DNA of 28,313 bases from a virus, in the IMG/VR virus record IMGVR_UViG_3300035698_001462, positions 1-28,313 of that record; one strand, given 5' to 3'. Positions 4,354-11,422 of this stretch are shown piece by piece. Every line of letters begins with the position of its first letter. Position 1 is the first letter of the stretch. The notes beneath the pieces are model-generated. The model saw nothing but the letters and a program-made list of their open reading frames with translations. It was not told the DNA's origin and did not search any database. The translations under genes were made by a program, and so were the position numbers.

Positions 4354-6021
4354 TTGGCGGATCAGGATATAAATGTGTTAATGCAGGCTAACCCTTGTTT
4401 TTGGGCTGTTAAGAACAAGATCAAGCTAATGGGTAATACTGAGTTTACCCTTAAAGGCTGTGAGTACATGCAGGACATAATGTCCGACCCCGCCAGGCAT
4501 ATAGCTGTAATGAAGGGTACGCAGGCTAGAATAACTACTTTATTCATGCTGAGAGCCATACATAAACTCAGATATGGTTTATACCCTAAAGGAGTGATAT
4601 ATTACTTCCACAATAAAGATAGTGTAGAAGACTTCTCTAAGACTCGCTTTGGTCCGTTGATTGCCAATAATCCTTGTATTAAGAAGTTCCTAAAGAGTAC
4701 GAATTCTGTATTTGCAAAGCAGGTTGGCAAGGCGTTTTTGACTTTAAAGGGTGCTTCTGCTACTACTATAATACAGGGTAAGAAGGACGGAGGTGCAGTA
4801 CGATCTACTCCTGCTGATGAGGTTATTAGAGATGAGAGAGACCTTTTCGACGAAGATATGGCTAAGATGACCGTTGATAGACTGCTTGACTCTGATTTCA
4901 AGAAAGAAGTTGATTTAGGTTCTCCCACTATTCCTGATGTCGGTATTCATAAGGTCTTTAATAATTCCGATCAGAAATTTAGATTGATTAAATGTCTTGC
5001 GTGTAACAAGTATACTTCTGTATCAGAAGAATTTCCTAAATCTATAAAATACAAAAAAGATGATACACACAGTAAGGCTTACCCATATATGGCTTGTATT
5101 AAATGTGGGAAAGAGATATTTGCTAAAAACAGCGAATATGTAGCTAAATATCCAGACAGATACAATGAGCGTTACCCAATGGAGGGTATTTCCGGTTATC
5201 ATGTAGGTTATTTTAATACAGCTAAGTTTGATGCAACTTTTCTTATGCAGGAACATATGGAGGCTGTACTTGATACTTCACTTATGGGCAGGTTCCATAA
5301 TACATATTTAGGTTTGCCGTACATTCCGGTAGAAGACAGACTAAGACAGCAGGATGTATTTAACTGCTGTGGTGACGATCTAATGGTTTCAAGTTCATCT
5401 GTCGGTACTGCAATGGCCGCTGATATAATGAAGACTAACCGTGTGGTTATCGCAGAGAAGAAACGTAATGGTGGCGCGAAGATAATCTATATGGCAAGGG
5501 TATCTACTTTTGACGCCCTGTATGATCTGGTAGGTAGATTCAATGTGAAAAGTGCAGCTATATGCCTAAGACCATACGAGGAATCTTTCAGGAAGTTCCA
5601 GACTCGATGCTCTAAACGTAATCCTAAAGTTATAGTATACGGCGTTGAGTATAGGGATAAGCAGAGAAATTTAGTAAAGGAAGATCAGGAGAGTGGTGTT
5701 TACATTCTCCATAGAACCGAGGCGATGGATGGAAGCCAGACGTGGATAAGAAGCGGCAAATTAGAAATACCGCGTAAGTGTGAAGAGGTTAATGTATTCG
5801 CTAACGAATGTTGCAATACAGCTAAGGTTCTTGAAAAAAATGAAAAGACAGGTGATAGGGTTTACAGATATAGAGAAGTTGGCACTGGTGGCGAGCATTA
5901 CAGGCATTGTGTCAACTATCTGGAATTAGCTTTAAGGCATGTACGCGATAACCAGAGAAATTTACAATATGCAGGAGCTAACGAGAATTCTAGTTGGGAC
6001 CCATTAACTCACGGACTTTAA
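4354..6021 (+). CDS. terL: terminase large subunit, GpA family
   Basis: This 555-residue ATPase-nuclease packages DNA into the prohead. The N-terminal ATPase domain has a deviant Walker A at K54-GTQARITT, with lysine at the front and no GK pair, as in lambda gpA (KSARVGYSK). It has a Walker B-like ADEVIRDE (about 154-161) and a motif III-like SPTIPDVGIHKVF (190-202). A treble zinc-type pair C214-x2-C217 and C248-x2-C251 follows, then GISGYHVGYFNTAKFD (278-293), typical of Terminase_GpA. The nuclease domain begins near 350 with GTAMAADIM (candidate metal aspartate D357) and ends with GEHYRHCVNYLELA (513-526). Translation likely starts at TTG 4354, directly after the minigene, with AGGAAGG upstream; the next ATG is at 4381. 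Confidence 0.85.
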   Translation: MADQDINVLMQANPCFWAVKNKIKLMGNTEFTLKGCEYMQDIMSDPARHIAVMKGTQARITTLFMLRAIHKLRYGLYPKGVIYYFHNKDSVEDFSKTRFGPLIANNPCIKKFLKSTNSVFAKQVGKAFLTLKGASATTIIQGKKDGGAVRSTPADEVIRDERDLFDEDMAKMTVDRLLDSDFKKEVDLGSPTIPDVGIHKVFNNSDQKFRLIKCLACNKYTSVSEEFPKSIKYKKDDTHSKAYPYMACIKCGKEIFAKNSEYVAKYPDRYNERYPMEGISGYHVGYFNTAKFDATFLMQEHMEAVLDTSLMGRFHNTYLGLPYIPVEDRLRQQDVFNCCGDDLMVSSSSVGTAMAADIMKTNRVVIAEKKRNGGAKIIYMARVSTFDALYDLVGRFNVKSAAICLRPYEESFRKFQTRCSKRNPKVIVYGVEYRDKQRNLVKEDQESGVYILHRTEAMDGSQTWIRSGKLEIPRKCEEVNVFANECCNTAKVLEKNEKTGDRVYRYREVGTGGEHYRHCVNYLELALRHVRDNQRNLQYAGANENSSWDPLTHGL

Positions 6022-6032
6022 AGGAGATTGTT

Positions 6033-6188
6033 ATGACGTGGAAAGAGTATAAAGATTGGGTTGAAGGGTTTGGTGTTAAAGATGATATTGTATTTGATCC
6101 AAACATAGAATGGTATGGTAGAGATGGTATGATGGTTAAGTTTGATACTTTCGAAGGAAAGCCTAGGGCGTTCCAAGATACAAAATGA
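6033..6188 (+). CDS. 51-residue hypothetical protein
   Basis: The ATG at 6033 has a near-perfect AAGGAG site, so it is preferred over an upstream in-frame start at 5994 that overlaps the terminase. The product begins MTWKEYKDWVEGFGVKDDIV and continues with acidic and aromatic residues (DPNIEWYGRDGMMVKFDTFE). Its stop overlaps the next gene as ATGA, so translation is coupled. It looks like a small compact domain, but I do not recognise it. Confidence 0.65.
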   Translation: MTWKEYKDWVEGFGVKDDIVFDPNIEWYGRDGMMVKFDTFEGKPRAFQDTK

Positions 6189-6571
6189 TTACTGAGGAAC
6201 CGAATTTTGACTTATCTATATTGCAAGACAATTTTACAACGTGCGAAGACTATACTAAAGAGGTTATCCTTGAAGAACTGGAATCTTGGCAGAAGCATAA
6301 GGATTTTCTTTGCCTTGTGTCTAGGAATGGTGGGATTATTGATGGTTTTCTTATTGGCTACCGGAATAGAAATAGTCTCTGGCTTGCTCAGGTGTGGCGA
6401 AAAACTGGGACTGACTTACAGACCAGTAGGAAATCATTTGAACTCGCAAAGGAATGGGCAATGAAAAGAAACATGATTTCTATTACTGGAGAGACAGATA
6501 GGAAACAAATGAGAGCAATGGAAAAATATGGCTTCAAAGAAGATAGCGTAACTATGAAAGTGATACTATAA
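6185..6571 (+). CDS. GNAT-like acetyltransferase domain protein
   Basis: This 128-residue protein has the order of a small GNAT fold. A helical N-terminus (TKEVILEELESWQ) is followed by a strand and turn (FLCLVSRNGGIIDGFLIGYR, 41-60), a central strand (SLWLAQVWRK), a long helix (SFELAKEWAMKRN), a strand (MISITGETDR), and the typical end A-M-E-K-Y-G-F-K-E-D followed by a last strand (SVTMKVIL). The acetyl-CoA signature Q/R-x-x-G-x-G/A is not clear; KTGTDLQ stands in its place, so activity is uncertain. GNAT-like proteins between terminase and portal genes are known in podoviruses, and their targets are unknown. It is coupled to its neighbours on both sides (ATGA and TAATG). Confidence 0.6.
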   Translation: MITEEPNFDLSILQDNFTTCEDYTKEVILEELESWQKHKDFLCLVSRNGGIIDGFLIGYRNRNSLWLAQVWRKTGTDLQTSRKSFELAKEWAMKRNMISITGETDRKQMRAMEKYGFKEDSVTMKVIL

Positions 6572-6777
6572 TGGGAAAAGGAACAAAGACAGCTAAGGCA
6601 CCACCAGTACCAGACCCTGTACCAACTCCAACTCAGGTTGACGAGGATATTAAATTGAAAGACCAAGCTAAGAGAAGGCAGAGAATACAAGCTGCTGGCA
6701 GGGGTGGCACAATCTTAACTGAGATAAACAAGCAATCACAAGGTTCAGCTTTGTTACTTGGAAGGTCAACAGCATGA
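6571..6777 (+). CDS. connector-region small protein, RGGTILT type
   Basis: This encodes 68 residues: a proline-rich N-terminus (KAPPVPDPVPTPTQVDED), a basic helix (KLKDQAKRRQRIQAAG), then RGGTILTEI and a C-terminal ALLLGRS. Short proteins with a proline-rich start, a basic helix, R-G-x-x-T-I-L-T and a final T-L-L-G occur directly before podovirus portal genes. Their role is unknown but presumably connected with head assembly. Here the gene overlaps the portal start as ATGA, which fits that context. Confidence 0.7.
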   Translation: MGKGTKTAKAPPVPDPVPTPTQVDEDIKLKDQAKRRQRIQAAGRGGTILTEINKQSQGSALLLGRSTA

Positions 6778-8474
6778 ATGAAACTAATCTTGCTAGTAAA
6801 TTACGACTTAGGATGAAACAACTCGAAGAGGTTAAGCAACTCTATGAAGATCGTGACTATGATATTGCGCGATATGTAAATCCACGACGTGAGCTATTAA
6901 AAGACTCCCAGAGATATGATGACAGAGGTAAGGTAAGAGGTAAAAGGTCTTACAGTGGTGTACCTTCGTCTGCGCTAAGTGTATGGGTAGATGGTATGCA
7001 GGGTCACATGGTATCTCAATCTTTGAAATGGTTCCGCAATGTAATCAACGATAAGAGAATAAACGATATAGACGAAGTACAACAGTATCTACAGAACTAC
7101 GACGAGGCTATGTACGGTGAGTATAACAACTCAAACTTCTATGCAATACTAGGTGAGTGGTTCAGAGATGCTGGCTCTATAGGAACTGCTACACTATTTA
7201 CAGAAGAGGATATGAGCAGGGAAGTAGCTGTGCATATCCCAATCCACCCAAGAGAGGTGTTCATCTCTGAAGATAGGTATGGAGAGGTTGATACAGTATT
7301 CAGGAAGTTTTTCTTAACAGCTAAACAGGCAATACAGAAGTTTGGTGAAGACAAACTAAGCAAGAACATAGTAGATAATGCAAAGGAAAATCCAGAAAAG
7401 AAACATGAATTCATTCACGCTGTATACCCGAATGACGATTTAATGTTTGGTAGTATCCTGTCGATACACAAGAATTTCGCATCTGTCTATCTCGAAGCTA
7501 ATGTCACTGGCCCGATTGAAGATGGTGATGGAACGGTACAGAGGTCTGGCTATGACTTGAATCCATATTCTGTATGGCGATTAAGAAAGAACTCAGATGA
7601 GATTTACGGATATTCTCCTGCTGCTGATGCAATGGTATCAATTAAAAAAGCACACCAGATGTCAAAGAATATTTTAAAAGCTTCTCACATGGCGGTTGCT
7701 CCTGCACTTAATGTACCAGAACACATGCGAGGTCATACGAGGATAGAACCAGATGGCCATAACTACTATGAACGAAACGGCGATACGGTATCTGTTATCA
7801 ATACTGGTATAAACTACCCCATAGCAATAGACAGAGAGAAAGAAATACAAAGAATTATCGAAGATGCCTACAGGGTAGAGTTCTTCCTTATCCTTGCAAG
7901 AGCAGAACGCGAAATGACAGCTACTGAGATTATGGAAAGACAGTCTGAGAAATCAGTTCTTCTTGGCCCGCAAGTTGGTAGGTTAGAAAGAGAAGGTCTT
8001 GCTAAATCAAATAACAACGTCCACGAGATAGCTGATAAGGCAGGAAGATTACCAGAGCCGCCACAGGTTCTTATAGACGCTTTTGAGGAATCTAAAGCTA
8101 GAGGTGGCAGAAAGATTAAAATAGAGCAGGTCTTTACCGGCCCACTCGCACAGGCACAGAGAAGGCTATTCCTTCTGCAACCAGTAGAAAGTGGATTGAA
8201 TAAACTTGCACAGGCGTCTGCGGTATATCCTAAAGCATTAGATAGAGTACACCCAGACAGGTTAGCAGAGTATATCCTGGACTCTACAGACTTCCCACAG
8301 TCAGTTATGAGAACAGATCAGGAACTAAAGGACATGCGAGATAAGGAAGCGGCAGAACGCGCACAGGCACAGCAACAGCAACAGTTACAGGGTATTGCAG
8401 ACGCAGTTCCAAAGCTTCAGAGAAAATCCGAAGTAGGTTCACCAATGGAAACTATTGAGGGACAATTAGCATGA
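6774..8474 (+). CDS. portal (head-to-tail connector) protein
   Basis: This 566-residue protein matches the T7-type head-to-tail connecting portal family in length and layout. It forms the dodecameric ring at the special vertex through which DNA enters and leaves, and it anchors the tail. Visible family features are an N-terminal helical segment with R-x-x-x-Y-E-D-R-D-Y-D-I-A-R-Y-V-N-P-R (about 20-38), the stretch SYSGVPSSALSVWVDGMQG (59-77) followed by SLKWFRNV, the wing region GSIGTATLF, HPREVFISED and the helical crown. The C-terminus carries a glutamine/alanine-rich helix (ERAQAQQQQQLQGIADA). It is translationally coupled to the genes on both sides. Confidence 0.9.
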   Translation: MNETNLASKLRLRMKQLEEVKQLYEDRDYDIARYVNPRRELLKDSQRYDDRGKVRGKRSYSGVPSSALSVWVDGMQGHMVSQSLKWFRNVINDKRINDIDEVQQYLQNYDEAMYGEYNNSNFYAILGEWFRDAGSIGTATLFTEEDMSREVAVHIPIHPREVFISEDRYGEVDTVFRKFFLTAKQAIQKFGEDKLSKNIVDNAKENPEKKHEFIHAVYPNDDLMFGSILSIHKNFASVYLEANVTGPIEDGDGTVQRSGYDLNPYSVWRLRKNSDEIYGYSPAADAMVSIKKAHQMSKNILKASHMAVAPALNVPEHMRGHTRIEPDGHNYYERNGDTVSVINTGINYPIAIDREKEIQRIIEDAYRVEFFLILARAEREMTATEIMERQSEKSVLLGPQVGRLEREGLAKSNNNVHEIADKAGRLPEPPQVLIDAFEESKARGGRKIKIEQVFTGPLAQAQRRLFLLQPVESGLNKLAQASAVYPKALDRVHPDRLAEYILDSTDFPQSVMRTDQELKDMRDKEAAERAQAQQQQQLQGIADAVPKLQRKSEVGSPMETIEGQLA

Positions 8475-8704
8475 ACGAAACAGTAACGTCATACAGATCA
8501 TGCTTTGGAACAGACCCGGGCAAGAGAGTTCTAGGTGACTTATTAATCAATGGCGGATATTTTGATGATGATTTGACAACACCAGAGGAACAAGCGGTAC
8601 AGAACTTTGTAAAGCAGATAATTAAAAAGCTCGGAATAGACGGGCCTGACATGGTTGGAATGTATATACAAAAGCTAATGGAATTACCATCGAAAGGGAA
8701 CTAA
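8471..8704 (+). CDS. Bbp19-like phage protein
   Basis: This encodes 77 residues. The core F-G-T-D-P-G-K-R-V-L-G-D-L-L (about 12-25), the following hydrophobic YFDDDL segment, and a closing helix (AVQNFVKQIIKKLGI) resemble the Bbp19-like family found next to portal genes in BPP-1-like podoviruses. The function is not established. The gene overlaps the portal stop by 4 bases and the next start by one base (TAATG). Confidence 0.65.
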   Translation: MNETVTSYRSCFGTDPGKRVLGDLLINGGYFDDDLTTPEEQAVQNFVKQIIKKLGIDGPDMVGMYIQKLMELPSKGN

Positions 8705-8880
8705 TGGCAAAGAAAAAAGTAAAGAAGGAAAAGAAAGAAGTAGAACCTAAAGAAGTAAGGGATATATGCACAAGTGAAACAGAAGTTGCAAGGCTTGATG
8801 TGATTATCGACAAACTAACCAAGCGAATCGACAGAATTGTCGACGCAATCAGTAGAGCAAAGCCGGTTAAAAATTTGTAA
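8704..8880 (+). CDS. 58-residue lysine-rich coiled-coil protein
   Basis: This is an ATG frame of 58 codons overlapping the previous stop (TAATG). The product starts with a lysine-rich tract (MAKKKVKKEKKEVEPKEVRD) and continues as a predicted helix with heptad-like hydrophobics (VARLDVIIDKLTKRIDRIVD). Small coiled-coil proteins in this position in related phages have no known function. It is the last gene of the connector unit before the endonuclease insertion. Confidence 0.6.
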   Translation: MAKKKVKKEKKEVEPKEVRDICTSETEVARLDVIIDKLTKRIDRIVDAISRAKPVKNL

Positions 8881-8912
8881 AACAATTCAGGATAGGGTCT
8901 TAAGCCTGACAC

Positions 8913-8933
8913 GGTGGGAATACTCGCCCCACC
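8913..8933 (+). terminator. GC-rich hairpin ahead of the endonuclease gene
   Basis: GGTGGG (8913-8918) pairs perfectly with CCCACC (8928-8933) over a 9-base loop. A weak T-rich stretch follows (TTCCTGTTTGTT). This may act as an attenuator or weak terminator between the connector genes and the endonuclease. A further pair CAGG/CCTG lies just upstream (8888-8908), so the whole 88-base gap is structured. Confidence 0.35.
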
Positions 8934-8953
8934 TTCCTGTTTGTTAGCGAGCT

Positions 8954-8967
8954 GGATAGGAGTATCC
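8954..8967 (+). promoter_or_regulatory. hairpin that presents the endonuclease ribosome binding site in its loop
   Basis: GGATA-GGAG-TATCC forms a perfect 5-base stem whose tetraloop is the Shine-Dalgarno GGAG, ending one base before the ATG at 8969. Folding would restrict ribosome access and hold translation of the endonuclease low. Hairpins over the ribosome binding site are known for homing endonuclease genes of T4-type phages such as I-TevI; the parallel here is inference. Confidence 0.5.
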
Positions 8968-8968
8968 A

Positions 8969-9436
8969 ATGATACGCAAAGAATATGCACGAAGATATTA
9001 TTTAGCCAACAAAGAATCTATAAACAGAAAAGCAAAAATTTACCGAGATACACACAAAGACAAAGTGGTTGCCAGACATAAAAAATACTGTAAAAACAAT
9101 AGAGAAAAGATTAACGCCTATCAAAGAAAATATTTTACAAAGAACAAGGAAAAAGTGAGAAAACAAATTAGAAATGCTAACCTACAAAGAGAGTTTGGGA
9201 TAACTAATGAAATATATGATGAATTGTTTGTTCAACAGGGTGGAGTTTGTGCTATCTGTGGCAGCCCTGAGACTTCTAAGATATATGGAAAAATAAAACA
9301 TTTAGCTGTAGACCACTGCCATAAAACAAATATGGTTCGTAAACTTTTGTGCCAAAATTGTAATTTAGCATTAGGTTATGTTAAAGATGACATAGTAATA
9401 TTAACTAAAATGATAGTTTATTTAAAGGGATTATGA
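8969..9436 (+). CDS. free-standing HNH endonuclease, endonuclease VII family
   Basis: This 155-residue protein has a C-terminal endonuclease VII (Endonuclease_7) domain. FGITNEIYDELFVQQGG (76-92) is followed by C94-x2-C97, the catalytic D115-H116-C117-H118, V123-R124-K-L-L and C128-x2-C131-N132, then LGYVKDD. The paired cysteines hold a zinc and the DHCH block binds the catalytic metal. The N-terminal 70 residues are a lysine- and tyrosine-rich repeat-like helical region (units resembling YxxNKExI) suited to DNA contact. In T4 the family resolves branched DNA; solitary copies between virion genes usually behave as mobile homing nucleases. It sits between the connector unit and the scaffold, has its own hairpin-controlled ribosome binding site, and is very AT-rich, which fits a mobile gene. 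Confidence 0.85.
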   Translation: MIRKEYARRYYLANKESINRKAKIYRDTHKDKVVARHKKYCKNNREKINAYQRKYFTKNKEKVRKQIRNANLQREFGITNEIYDELFVQQGGVCAICGSPETSKIYGKIKHLAVDHCHKTNMVRKLLCQNCNLALGYVKDDIVILTKMIVYLKGL

Positions 9437-9437
9437 T

Positions 9438-10202
9438 ATGAGTGAAACTGAAGCCGCGGGCGGTGATACGTTATTATCATCAGAACTAGCGACAACTTCT
9501 ATAGAGAGTTATGTTGGCGCCGACAATATGGAATGGGCGACATCTAAGGGAATCAAGAGCGTTGAGGATTTGCCGAAGTTAATTGGCAGTCACCGAGAAC
9601 TTGAGAAGATGTCAAGTGGCAGGGTTAAAATGCCAACACCTGAATCGTCAGCAGAAGAAATAAGAGCGTTCTACCAGAAAACTGGATGCCCTGAAAACCC
9701 AGAAGGGTATGAGGTTCCACCAGTAGAAGGCGCAGAAGCGTTCCGTAACGAGAACATAGAAAACAGCCTTAAGCAGATAGCACATGCTGAGGGTGTTAGT
9801 AAGCAAGCCTTTGAGCATATAGTCAAGGGTTATTACGATCAACTTCTGGCAGATACACAAGCTAGTCGTGAGCAGGGTGAAACTGCACTTAAACAGGAAC
9901 TAGGCGCAGGATACGATGAGAGCATGACGATAGCAAGAAGGTTCTGCGAAGAATGTAGTGATGAGTTCAGGGAATTACTTGACTCATCTGGTCTAGGAAA
10001 CAATCCTATATTTGTAAAGGAATTTATTAATCTAGGTAAGAAGACAGCATCATCTCCTATAATAAAAGGTGACTCATCTGGAGATACTGAAAAAGGATAT
10101 GTACCGCAATATGCAACCTCACCTGAGATGTATGCTAGTGGTGAGGATGATGAATCGAAACAAGCTCGCGAGTATTTTATAGCGAGAGGTCATAAATACT
10201 AA
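9438..10202 (+). CDS. capsid scaffolding (assembly) protein
   Basis: This is a 254-residue acidic protein directly upstream of the major capsid gene. It has a disordered acidic start, then a region typical of podovirus scaffolds: E-W-A-x-S-K-G-I-K-S-V-E-D-L (32-45), GRVKMPTPES and an NPEGYEVPP segment. A helical core follows (NIENSLKQIAHAEGVSKQAF), then ALKQELGAGYDESM and a distal helix ending FVKEFINLGKKT. The pattern Y-x-L/V-P-x-x-x-G, helix pair, L-G-x-x-Y-x-E and P-x-F-V-K-x-x-x-x-L-G-K is shared with T7-like and BPP-1-like assembly proteins. These line the inside of the procapsid and leave before DNA packaging. The start follows AAAGGG and overlaps the end of the endonuclease region by spacing only. 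Confidence 0.75.
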   Translation: MSETEAAGGDTLLSSELATTSIESYVGADNMEWATSKGIKSVEDLPKLIGSHRELEKMSSGRVKMPTPESSAEEIRAFYQKTGCPENPEGYEVPPVEGAEAFRNENIENSLKQIAHAEGVSKQAFEHIVKGYYDQLLADTQASREQGETALKQELGAGYDESMTIARRFCEECSDEFRELLDSSGLGNNPIFVKEFINLGKKTASSPIIKGDSSGDTEKGYVPQYATSPEMYASGEDDESKQAREYFIARGHKY

Positions 10203-10355
10203 GACTCCGTTAAAGGATAAAGTCTGATATTAGAAGTCTCGGATAACCGCAAGGCCGAGTAAAAGCGTGTAAAGGCACGCCACTGACTAAGTGTATAATA
10301 GAAGTAGTAGCCTGACAAGAACAGGGTAACTCCTACGTTAAAAAAGAAGTTTAAC
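10202..10355 (+). promoter_or_regulatory. six-hairpin leader ahead of the major capsid gene
   Basis: The gap between scaffold and capsid genes holds a near-continuous row of perfect stems. L1: AGACT/AGTCT (10202-10225). L2: CTCGG/CCGAG (10238-10259), closing an inner CC-GCAA-GG with a GNRA tetraloop. L3: GCGTG-TAAAGG-CACGC (10265-10280). L4: CACT-GACTA-AGTG (10281-10293). L5: CCTG/CAGG (10311-10325) inside GTAG/CTAC (10304-10336). L6: GTTAAA/TTTAAC (10337-10355). A strong AAAGGAG site follows at 10362-10368. A TATAAT at 10294-10299 could instead be a -10 box, but no good -35 exists at the right distance. The structure may stabilise the capsid message, process it, or regulate translation. Confidence 0.45.
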
Positions 10356-10375
10356 TATTTTAAAGGAGAAGCCTC

Positions 10376-11410
10376 ATGGCTACTAATACAGTAACAAGTC
10401 GCGAAAGTTTACTTGGCGCGGCTAAACAGACTCACAACAACGAGATAATCGACGTTGCAGAAGTCTTAAATGAAACAAACGATGTTGTTGCAGACGCTAT
10501 TGTTCAACGTGGAAATGATATTACATCTCATGTAGTAACACGCAGAACTGCACTTCCGGCAGTAAATTGGGTTAAGGCCGGTAATGGTTGGAACGCAACC
10601 GTTGGTCTTACTAATCAGGTTCGTGAAGAAATGGGTATGTTGAAAGCCCGTTATTTGTGTCCTGAAGATGTTATGCGACTTCAGCCGAATCCCGCTAAAT
10701 ACAGGTCTAATCAGGAACGTGCTTATATTGAGTCTATGGGACAGGAAGTTGCCAATACCCTTATGGGTAACGTAAGTTCTGGTGCATTAGACCCAACTAC
10801 AACACCTCCAGAAGAGTTTGCTGGATTCCAGTACAGACTTGCTTCGATAAGTGCCGATCCTACTAAGTATTGTGTTAATAACGGCAATACAACTGGTTCG
10901 GATAACACTTCTATCTACTTTGTTCAGTGGAAACCTGATGGAGTCTATCTGATTCATCCTCGTAATACTGACGGTGGTGGTCTAAAGAAAAAGGACGAAG
11001 GCCGTATTTACACTTCTGGCGATAACTCAATTGCCTCAGCTTCAGCGGCTAATCCTAACCCAACCAATTCACTCTGGGCTTATGTAACAGAGTTTAGCTG
11101 GGATGTTGGTCTTTGCGTTGAAGATGGCAGATGTGTAAAGCGTCTGTGTAATATTGACAGCGTTTCTACTGAGACACATACCTTGAATGAAGATTACATC
11201 ATCCAGATTAGAAACAACTTCAAGGGTAATTCCACTATCTCTATGTATGTTAATGAAACCGTGTATACCCAATTGCAGATTCTCGCTAAGGACAAAATGA
11301 ACGTCCAGTGGGGTGAGAACAACCCGTTTGGTAAACCTCAATTGTACTTCCTTGACATGCCGATACGTCGTTGTGACGCTATCACAAATGCCGAGGCAAC
11401 ACTTTCTTAA
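10376..11410 (+). CDS. major capsid protein, Bbp17-like
   Basis: This 344-residue protein forms the icosahedral shell. It shows the opening of the BPP-1 type HK97-fold capsid family: D-V-A-E-V-L-N-E-T-N-D-V-V-A-D-A (26-41), then GNDITSHVVTRRTALPAVNW (47-66). Later it has an R-x-x-Q-E-R-A-Y-I-E-S-M-G-Q-E block (105-119), an EEFAGFQYR segment, NTTGSDNTSIYFVQWKPDGV (about 169-188), GLCVEDGRCVKRLCNID and a C-terminal DMPIRRCDAI strand typical of the final P-domain. A perfect AAAGGAG ribosome binding site and the structured leader indicate high expression. Cysteines are unusually frequent for a capsid protein, but pairing cannot be judged. Confidence 0.9.
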   Translation: MATNTVTSRESLLGAAKQTHNNEIIDVAEVLNETNDVVADAIVQRGNDITSHVVTRRTALPAVNWVKAGNGWNATVGLTNQVREEMGMLKARYLCPEDVMRLQPNPAKYRSNQERAYIESMGQEVANTLMGNVSSGALDPTTTPPEEFAGFQYRLASISADPTKYCVNNGNTTGSDNTSIYFVQWKPDGVYLIHPRNTDGGGLKKKDEGRIYTSGDNSIASASAANPNPTNSLWAYVTEFSWDVGLCVEDGRCVKRLCNIDSVSTETHTLNEDYIIQIRNNFKGNSTISMYVNETVYTQLQILAKDKMNVQWGENNPFGKPQLYFLDMPIRRCDAITNAEATLS

Positions 11411-11422
11411 AGGAGAAAACTT

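Noticed and set aside
5994-6032. Upstream start for the 51-residue gene after the terminase
   Set aside because: It would overlap the terminase end and has no ribosome binding site, while the ATG at 6033 has AAGGAG at ideal distance.
10271-10299. Possible promoter with TATAAT before the capsid gene
   Set aside because: The -10 box is perfect, but the -35 position reads AAAGGC and no extended -10 TG is present. The bases adjoin two perfect hairpins, so a structured leader explains the region better. Kept only as an alternative.
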